From Paraglaciecola sp. T6c (GTDB lineage: Bacteria > Pseudomonadota > Gammaproteobacteria > Enterobacterales > Alteromonadaceae): 64,000 nt of DNA. The translations under genes and the position numbers were made by a program. Location of the stretch: the NCBI RefSeq assembly GCF_000014225.1, contig NC_008228.1:2294001-2358000 (forward strand). The letters run 5' to 3'. The notes beneath the pieces are model-generated. The model saw only the letters and a program-made list of their open reading frames with translations. It searched no databases and was not told where the DNA came from. Positions 57,338-64,000 of this stretch are shown piece by piece. How positions within the stretch are numbered: position 1 is the stretch's first letter; each line of letters opens with the position of its first letter.

Positions 57338-60300
57338 ATGAAAAGATTTACACCGAATTTGATTACCGCGGCGTTGCTGGCAAGTGGCACTGCGTTTATC
57401 GCATGTTCAGCAGTAGCACAGCAATCGGTAGATGAACCAATCACAGCAGGGACCGTCAGTGAAAATGACGAACAAAAACAAGGCCAGGAACTCGAGCGCA
57501 TAGAGGTCAGAGGCTTTGCCACCAGTTTGATCCAGTCACTTAACCAAAAACGTTTTAGTGATACGGTATCCGAGCAAATTTCAGCAGATGACTTGGGCGG
57601 CTTGCCCGATGTGTCCATGGCAGATGCATTGACTCGATTACCCGGTATTTCAGCTGTAAGAACTGGCGGCCAAGCAGCAGAGATCAACATTCGTGGTATG
57701 TCGGGAGACTTTGTATTCTCGACCCTCAATGGCCGCGAGCAAGTGTCTACCAGTGGCTCGCGCTCTATTGAGTTTGACCAATATCCTTCAGAGCTGATTT
57801 CATCGGCTGCAGTGTATAAATCCCCTAAGGCTTCGCTGATTGAAGGCGGTGTGGCCGGTAGCGTGGAGCTGCAAACAGCTAGCCCGTTAAGTAACGATCA
57901 ACAACACACGTTTAATGTTAACGCTCGAGGTATGTTTAACGACAGAGCAGGCGAGGTGTCTGATGCGGAAGAGTTTGGCCATCGTTTAAGTTTGTCTTAT
58001 CAAGGTAAGTATTTAGACGATACCTTAGGGGTAGCCCTTGGCTACGCACGCTTATTTCAGCCAAGTGTGTCAACCCAATTCGTTGGCCTTGCCTATAACG
58101 CCACTAAAGACGTGGATAATGATGGTGACGAAGAGTTTCTAGGCGAGGGCTTTGAGTTACAACACAAAGGTGGCGAAGAAACCCGCGACGGTTATATGGG
58201 CGCGATTGAGTGGACGCCTGTTGATACCTTTACCCTAAAGGCGGATGCGTTTTTCTCAAAATTTGACTCTGAAGAATTCGCCCGTGGGTTTCGGGTCAAG
58301 CTAGGCGGTGCATCTGCTGCTGTAGCCAACCCTGTGCTCAATGGTAACGCTGTAATAGGGGGTACGTTTAATCGCACATCACAAAGCTTTACCCGTGTGG
58401 AGTTGGTTAACGATGACAACCAAGACTATGACCAAGTGTCCAGCTATGGCATTAACGCCGATTGGCAAGCGACAGACAACTTAACCTTGGCATTTGATGT
58501 GTCACAGTCAGTTGCTAAGAGTGACTTTAGAAATGGTTTGTTATGGGCCCTAGTGGGGGAAGATGCCAATGCTGAGCTACCCGTTTTCGATAACGACATC
58601 TCCATTAGTTACCTGTTGCACGGTTTAGATTTACCCGATGTCGGCTTTAGCCAAGCCGAGGCCTTCACTGATTTAGATAGGGTAATGGTCACAAAATACG
58701 GTATTTACCCTTACGAAAACGAAGATGAGCTGAACGCTTATCGCTTTGATTTGACCTACGAAATAGACGACAACGCTTTTTTCTCTTCAGTTGAATTTGG
58801 TGCGCGTTACTCTGATCGTGAATACAGCAACGACCGTTCAGTATTCGAATATGGCAGCGACTCTAGCTTTTCAGCCAGTCAACCGCCGCTGCGCTTAACG
58901 GACGATATGGTGGATGTGGTCGATTGGGAAGGTGACTTTGGTTATTTGCCTAGCTATCTTTCTATCGACTTAAATTCAGCGCTCAATGCGTGGTTCCCCT
59001 CCGGCATACCGCAGCCAGTTAAAACGTGGGGGGCAGGTAGCCCCGGCGTGATAAACGGACCGGGCGAGGGGCCTAACACCAGCTGGACCATGCTTGAAAG
59101 CGGTAAAGTGTTTGAAAAGGTCACCGCTGCATACATCATGGCAAACATAGATACTGAGCTGTTTGGCTTGCCCGTTACCGGAAACGTGGGTGTGCGTATG
59201 GTGGAAACCGAGCAATCATCTACAGTACTGCAAGACGTGTCTGAAGACATCATTGACCCAGATACAGGTGAAGTCATTGATACCCGAGGTAACCCAGCCA
59301 ACGGTGCTCAATTTATTACGGATGATGCGGGCTTGGTGAATGACTTTTATCGCCCAGCACTGCTGACTGATAAATACCGAGATTACCTACCTTCAATCAA
59401 CCTGAACGTTAAGCTGACTGACAGTGAACAGCTGCGCTTTGCTGCGGCGAAAGTGCTTGGCCGAGCGCCGATTAATCGTTTGTTTGCCAACGCCACTTTG
59501 CGGGTGGAAGACGTACAAGCCTTTCGTGACCAAGACACAGGCGAGATTGTTTTATCAAAACCGACGGCAGTTATCTCTGGCAGTGCCACGAACAGCCCGT
59601 ACCTTCGCCCGTTCTATGCCGATCAATACGATATCTCTTACGAGAAGTACTTTGAAGATACTGATGGTGCCTTCATCGCGGCGTTATTTTACAAAGACAT
59701 TAAGTCGTTCATCAATACCTTTAAAGAAGACCCGTTTGATTTCACCGGTAACGGATTCACCATCCCGGCAGACATTACCGTACTGGTGACAGATGAAGAG
59801 GGCGAGCCGTTATTTAATGACGATGGTTCACGCTTATCGGTGCAAGTACCCACTGAAAATGGTGGCTATGAAACCGCCGTGAATAACGACAAAGGCGGCT
59901 ATATTCGCGGCGCTGAGTTGTCATATACGCAAATCTATTCGTTTCTTCCTGACATGTGGTCGGGCTTGGGCATGAGTGCCAGCTATTCCTACACAGAAAG
60001 TGAAATTCAAACCCAAACCACATTAGGCGGTGCATCGGTAGAGCAAACCTTGCCAGGTTTATCTGAAAACGTCGTCGCGGCCACGGTGTTCTGGGAATAC
60101 GAAGATTTCGAAACTCGATTAAGTGTGCGTTGGCGTGATGCGTTTGTGTCAAAGCAGGTGGCGGTGAATGAACAAGTGGTTAATTTCGATTCAGAAACCG
60201 TGATTGATTATCAGGCGTCATACAACATCAACGAGAATCTCGGCATGTTGTTTCAAGTGAATAACCTGACCGACGAGCCAACCAAAAGTTATTTCGGCAG

Positions 60301-60370
60301 TGAAGCGCAAACGGGGACCATTCAGTACTTTGGTCGCCAGATATTTCTAGGCGTGACGTACTCGCTTTAA
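57338..60370 (+). CDS. TonB-dependent outer-membrane receptor (TonB-Xanth-Caul type) 2
   Basis: 1010 residues. A signal peptide (MKRFTPNLITAALLASGTAF, ending near VAQQ), a TonB-box-like LERIEVRGFATSL near 52, a plug with LGGLPDVSMADALTRLPGIS and INIRGM, and a barrel ending GVTYSL. It belongs to the same group as receptor 1 and is close to it in its N-terminal style (MKxFxPNLIxAAL), suggesting an old duplication. The pullulanase lipoprotein gene follows 95 bp later with no terminator seen between, so the two are probably cotranscribed and handle alpha-glucan. Confidence 0.93.
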   Translation: MKRFTPNLITAALLASGTAFIACSAVAQQSVDEPITAGTVSENDEQKQGQELERIEVRGFATSLIQSLNQKRFSDTVSEQISADDLGGLPDVSMADALTRLPGISAVRTGGQAAEINIRGMSGDFVFSTLNGREQVSTSGSRSIEFDQYPSELISSAAVYKSPKASLIEGGVAGSVELQTASPLSNDQQHTFNVNARGMFNDRAGEVSDAEEFGHRLSLSYQGKYLDDTLGVALGYARLFQPSVSTQFVGLAYNATKDVDNDGDEEFLGEGFELQHKGGEETRDGYMGAIEWTPVDTFTLKADAFFSKFDSEEFARGFRVKLGGASAAVANPVLNGNAVIGGTFNRTSQSFTRVELVNDDNQDYDQVSSYGINADWQATDNLTLAFDVSQSVAKSDFRNGLLWALVGEDANAELPVFDNDISISYLLHGLDLPDVGFSQAEAFTDLDRVMVTKYGIYPYENEDELNAYRFDLTYEIDDNAFFSSVEFGARYSDREYSNDRSVFEYGSDSSFSASQPPLRLTDDMVDVVDWEGDFGYLPSYLSIDLNSALNAWFPSGIPQPVKTWGAGSPGVINGPGEGPNTSWTMLESGKVFEKVTAAYIMANIDTELFGLPVTGNVGVRMVETEQSSTVLQDVSEDIIDPDTGEVIDTRGNPANGAQFITDDAGLVNDFYRPALLTDKYRDYLPSINLNVKLTDSEQLRFAAAKVLGRAPINRLFANATLRVEDVQAFRDQDTGEIVLSKPTAVISGSATNSPYLRPFYADQYDISYEKYFEDTDGAFIAALFYKDIKSFINTFKEDPFDFTGNGFTIPADITVLVTDEEGEPLFNDDGSRLSVQVPTENGGYETAVNNDKGGYIRGAELSYTQIYSFLPDMWSGLGMSASYSYTESEIQTQTTLGGASVEQTLPGLSENVVAATVFWEYEDFETRLSVRWRDAFVSKQVAVNEQVVNFDSETVIDYQASYNINENLGMLFQVNNLTDEPTKSYFGSEAQTGTIQYFGRQIFLGVTYSL

Positions 60371-60465
60371 TTGCTAACGCATTTTCATTTATGCATGACT
60401 AAATTCATTGCGCCAGCGTTGCGTGATGATTGTTATTTGATAAAAATTTTATGGAGTATAAACGT

Positions 60466-63400
60466 ATGTTTACTCGCACCAATAGTCTGCCTTTGTTGGC
60501 AATTTCAATTAGTTTACTTAGCCTCAATGGCTGCGGTGGTTCAGGCTCCGAGCCCGGCACCACATTATTAACCTGTAGCATCCCTAATGTGCCCGATGCC
60601 GCTGGCACCAGTTGCGTGGCCCCAGAGCCGATTAGCTGTGCGCCACCAACCGTGCCTGACGCCTTAAACGAGTATTGCGTGGTAGGGGCTGACCCTGCAG
60701 CACCTGCACCTATGGCAAGCCCCGCGATGGACCAAGCCGTATTGTATTTTAACTTAGCCGCTAAAGGCGCTGACAACAGCCAAAATGATGAAACCTACAC
60801 TGGCTATCGTTTACATACTTGGAATAACGATACGTGTGACGCCTACGCCGATGCTGACACCGATTGGGCGAATGGCCGCGAACACACAGGCATCGACCCC
60901 AATTATGGTGCGTACTGGGTCCTTGAATTAAAACCGGATTACGCTGGCACACTGGGTGCGTGCGGTAATTTCATTATTCACGTAGGCACTGATGACGCTG
61001 GCAAAGAGCTTGGTGGCGGTGACTTTACAATGCCTTTATCACAAGACGATCCCGAGTTTGCCAGAATGAACTTTACCTTCACTGACGTGGCTTCTATTTT
61101 CGAATTCCCGATTGTGTCGTTAGGGCCTCAACCGGTGAAAATTGATGGTGCGGCTGCCCATTGGATAGATGGCAACACGTTACTGTGGGATATAGACCCT
61201 ACCGCTGTTAGCCAAGTGAAATTACATTATTCAGCCAATGCAGACTTAAGCGTTGACGTGGACACAGGTCTAAGCGGCACGGCAATCGAGCTTGAAGAAA
61301 TCGAGCTCACCGACGCGCAAAAAGCCCGCGTACCTCATTTGGCCAATATGCAGGCATTTGCAGGCGACTGGAGCACGGATGAGGCAAAAGAGGTGGTTAA
61401 AACCCAAGCGTTATTGGCCTCGTATGATGCCGAAGGCGTGCTTAATGGCGCGACCCAAATTCAGTTAGCTAACGCCATAGATGCGCTGTACACCCAGGGC
61501 GAAAATGATGCTGATGAAGCCCGCTTGGGGGCGGTTTACAGCGACGGGGGGATTCAAGTTAACCTATGGGCTCCGACTGCTCAGTCAGTGAGTTTGAAAC
61601 TGTTTAATGATGCAAAAGCAGAAACGGCCAGCTACCCCATGGCGCTTGATAGCAATAGTGGCATATGGCGCTATGAGGGCGGTGCAGAGCTTGACCGTCA
61701 ATTGTATCGTTTCGAAGTAACAGCCTATCATCCAGTGACTATGTTGCTTGAAACCATGCTCACAACGGACCCTTATTCGTTGAGCTTATCCACCAATAGC
61801 CGCTTCTCGCAGTTTGTAAATTTAAATGACGAAGACCTCAAGCCTGAGGGGTGGGAAACCCACGAGATCCCTACCATCTCCAACCCTGAAGATGCCGTGA
61901 TCTACGAAGGTCATATTCGGGATTTCAGTGTGCGTGATGAAAGCACCAGTGCACAACATCGCGGTAAATATTTGGCGTTCACCGAACAGGGCAGTGTGCC
62001 CAATCAGCATTTAGCGAAATTAGTTGAAAACGGTTTGACTCATTTTCATGTGTTGCCAGCAAACGATATGGCGACGGTTGAAGAAGATGAAAGCCAAAGT
62101 GTTGACTTGACCAGTACTGTAGCGGATTTATGCCGCCTAAATCGCCAAGCGGCCGTGTGCGATGAAGAAAACGCAGACGCGACTCTGCAATCTGTGTTTG
62201 ATAGTTATGACGCTATCGCTGAGCCACAAAAAGCCCAAGCTCTCACCGAGCAAATGCGCGGCGATGATAGGTTTAACTGGGGCTACGATCCTTATCACTT
62301 CAACGTGCCAGAAGGGAGCTATGCCACTGACGCGGATGGTGTAACACGCATAAAAGAGATGCGTGCGATGAATCAATCATTACATGAAATGGGCATGCGA
62401 GTAGCGCTAGATGTGGTGTACAACCATACCAATGCGTCTGGCTTAAATGGCAAGTCGGTATTGGATAAAGTCGTGCCGGGCTATTATCACAGATATGACA
62501 CCATTACCGGTGGTATCGTGCGCGAAACGTGCTGTGACGACACCGAGCCACGCAATCGCATGATGGAAAAGTTCATGCAAGACTCGTTGGTGATGTGGGC
62601 CACGCAGTACAAGTTCGACTCATTCCGTTTTGACATTATGAGTCAAGCCACCAAAGACACCATGCTGCGCTTAGAATCCGCTGTTAAAGCGGTGGATGAA
62701 GACAACTATTTCTATGGTGAAGGTTGGATAAAAGAAGACCGAGGCTACGAGCAAGCTACGCAGATTAATATGGCAGGCACACAAATTGGCACCTACAACG
62801 ACCGCATTCGCGAAGCTGTGCGCCAAGGCCAAATATTCAGTACCGAGCCAAGCGATAGCGCATTAGCCGCCCAAGATAACGTTAAAATGAGCCTAGCAGG
62901 TACGTTAACTGACTATATTTTGGAAGATTACAAAGGCGCAGCGTCAGCCACCAGTAATATAGGTGGCTACGCAACTGACCCAGCTGACATCATCAACTAT
63001 GTGTCAAAGCATGATAATGAAACCTTGTGGGATCAATTGCAGTACACCTTACCCAACGATATGACCTTGGCCGAGCGGGTACGGGCGCAGAATATTGCGG
63101 CGACCCTTCCTTTGATGTCTCAAGGTATTCCGTTCTTTCAATTAGGCGGTGATTTCTTGCGCTCTAAATCGATGGATCGCAACACCTATGATGCCGGCGA
63201 TTGGTTTAACTATGTAGATTTCACTATGAACAGTAATAACTGGCTGGTGGGGCTACCGTTAGCTCAAGATAACGAAGGTCGCTGGGCAGAAATGGCTAAT
63301 TTCATCTACAGCCCTGAGCGCGCCGCCAGCATGACCGAAATTGAGTTTGCATCTAATGTGTTTAATGAGTTGCTTAAAATACGTAGTTCATCAGCGTTAT

Positions 63401-64000
63401 TCCGCTTAACCACCGCTGACGATATTATCGACCGTATTGGCTTTCATAACATCGGCGCCCGTCAAACCCAAGGTTTGATTGTGATGAGCATTGATGATGG
63501 CATAGCGGCTGACAATGCCGAGGCAGGTGAAAACCAAACACAACGAGCTGACATTGACCCAATGGCTGATGCGTTAGTGGTGATCGTCAACAGTAGCAGC
63601 GAACAGCAAACCCATGGCGTGCCAACCGCACAGGGTTTCGAGTTACATTCAGTGTTAATGAACTCAGTTGATAGCCAAGTACGAGGTGCAAGCTTTGCCC
63701 AAGGTGAAGGGGATAACGAAGGCAAAGGCATGTTCACGGTACCTGCATTGACCACAGCCGTATTCGTTAAACCACAAATGGGCGCACAAGGTGTGGGCTT
63801 ATCGGCTTATGCGACATCAGGTGCACCAGATGTTGTCCCGTATGGCAGCACATCTGTGTTTGTGCGCGGTGCGATGAATGGCTGGGGTGAAGTAGATGAA
63901 ATGGTTTATCAAGGCGATGGTGTTTACGCCGCAGTAATATCCATTGAGCCTGGTGATTATGAGTTCAAAGTGGCTTCAGCTGATTGGTCTACCGTGGATT
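60466..64000 (+). CDS. pulA: Pullulanase-type GH13 lipoprotein (incomplete at window end)
   Basis: Debranches alpha-1,6 linkages in pullulan/starch. Open from 60466 to the window end (about 1178 codons visible). The start ATG at 60466 has GGAG 9 bases upstream. An in-frame ATG lies at 60451. The lipoprotein signal ends LLSLNGC, with Cys23 as the predicted lipid anchor. Domains: a CBM41-like module from about 90 (YRLHTWNND), a CBM48-like module from about 360 (VNLWAPTAQSVSLKLF), and a GH13 barrel with YEGHIRDFSVRD near 479, ALDVVYNHT near 647, FRFDIMSQ (nucleophile Asp) near 720, GEGWI (acid Glu) near 751 and SKHDNET near 847. A further starch-binding-like domain starts near 1128 (FVRGAMNGWGE). 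Confidence 0.93.
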   Translation, partial: MFTRTNSLPLLAISISLLSLNGCGGSGSEPGTTLLTCSIPNVPDAAGTSCVAPEPISCAPPTVPDALNEYCVVGADPAAPAPMASPAMDQAVLYFNLAAKGADNSQNDETYTGYRLHTWNNDTCDAYADADTDWANGREHTGIDPNYGAYWVLELKPDYAGTLGACGNFIIHVGTDDAGKELGGGDFTMPLSQDDPEFARMNFTFTDVASIFEFPIVSLGPQPVKIDGAAAHWIDGNTLLWDIDPTAVSQVKLHYSANADLSVDVDTGLSGTAIELEEIELTDAQKARVPHLANMQAFAGDWSTDEAKEVVKTQALLASYDAEGVLNGATQIQLANAIDALYTQGENDADEARLGAVYSDGGIQVNLWAPTAQSVSLKLFNDAKAETASYPMALDSNSGIWRYEGGAELDRQLYRFEVTAYHPVTMLLETMLTTDPYSLSLSTNSRFSQFVNLNDEDLKPEGWETHEIPTISNPEDAVIYEGHIRDFSVRDESTSAQHRGKYLAFTEQGSVPNQHLAKLVENGLTHFHVLPANDMATVEEDESQSVDLTSTVADLCRLNRQAAVCDEENADATLQSVFDSYDAIAEPQKAQALTEQMRGDDRFNWGYDPYHFNVPEGSYATDADGVTRIKEMRAMNQSLHEMGMRVALDVVYNHTNASGLNGKSVLDKVVPGYYHRYDTITGGIVRETCCDDTEPRNRMMEKFMQDSLVMWATQYKFDSFRFDIMSQATKDTMLRLESAVKAVDEDNYFYGEGWIKEDRGYEQATQINMAGTQIGTYNDRIREAVRQGQIFSTEPSDSALAAQDNVKMSLAGTLTDYILEDYKGAASATSNIGGYATDPADIINYVSKHDNETLWDQLQYTLPNDMTLAERVRAQNIAATLPLMSQGIPFFQLGGDFLRSKSMDRNTYDAGDWFNYVDFTMNSNNWLVGLPLAQDNEGRWAEMANFIYSPERAASMTEIEFASNVFNELLKIRSSSALFRLTTADDIIDRIGFHNIGARQTQGLIVMSIDDGIAADNAEAGENQTQRADIDPMADALVVIVNSSSEQQTHGVPTAQGFELHSVLMNSVDSQVRGASFAQGEGDNEGKGMFTVPALTTAVFVKPQMGAQGVGLSAYATSGAPDVVPYGSTSVFVRGAMNGWGEVDEMVYQGDGVYAAVISIEPGDYEFKVASADWSTVD

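Overview
The window looks like chromosome of a marine, polysaccharide-degrading gammaproteobacterium of the Alteromonadales (Paraglaciecola / Pseudoalteromonas atlantica type). This is inferred from moderate GC with AT-rich islands, a GH86 agarase/porphyranase-type glycoside hydrolase, TonB receptors paired with a tryptophan-halogenase-like flavoprotein and a lipoprotein pullulanase, and a thiC-thiO-thiS-thiG-thiDE-thiF operon behind a TPP riboswitch. The species call is inference; no database was searched.

Layout. 1-5.4 kb: housekeeping genes metG (cut by the left edge), mrp and dcd, then an AraC regulator divergent from a secreted YHS protein. 5.8-13.2 kb: an accessory island starting at tRNA-Pro(GGG). 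It holds a 20-bp copy of the tRNA 3' end about 200 bp downstream, a 119-bp tandem repeat, two broken REP-associated tyrosine transposase (RAYT) genes that overlap in content and flank the GH86 gene, a third RAYT scrap, and four or five copies of a palindromic REP-like element, four of which sit inside the broken transposase genes. A serine beta-lactamase-fold hydrolase lies in the same stretch. 12.8-19.1 kb: small protein, thioredoxin-like protein, DUF4932-like secreted protein, a NimR/NimT-like divergent regulator-transporter pair, and an aldehyde dehydrogenase. 19.3-22 kb: secreted M1 aminopeptidase.

22.1-32 kb is a lipid/alkyl catabolic region. A minus-strand operon (haloalkane dehalogenase HLD-I type, SDR, AlkK-like acyl-CoA synthetase) is divergent from a plus-strand beta-oxidation operon (fused hydratase/3-hydroxyacyl-CoA dehydrogenase, thiolase, acyl-CoA dehydrogenase), followed by an epoxide-hydrolase-like enzyme. 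Together they could take a halogenated or plain alkyl chain through alcohol, aldehyde and acid to acetyl-CoA. 32.1-42 kb: GGDEF protein, DUF3718 protein, a PhyH dioxygenase divergent from a TetR regulator with a clear inverted repeat between them, an SBP_bac_3 protein, a membrane protein, a sulfotransferase-like protein, and a TetR / Old Yellow Enzyme / MFS cluster with a long palindrome and tandem repeats around it.

42.7-51.4 kb: RRM protein, TPP riboswitch and the compact thiamin operon. ThiD and ThiE are fused through a linker carrying a nearly perfect 102-bp in-frame repeat, and ThiF carries a C-terminal rhodanese domain. 52.1-64 kb: an alpha-glucan utilisation locus (two TonB receptors, a tryptophan-halogenase-like protein, and a pullulanase running off the right edge). 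Both receptor genes carry the same 14-bp TGAATACGTATGCA box upstream, a likely LacI-type operator.
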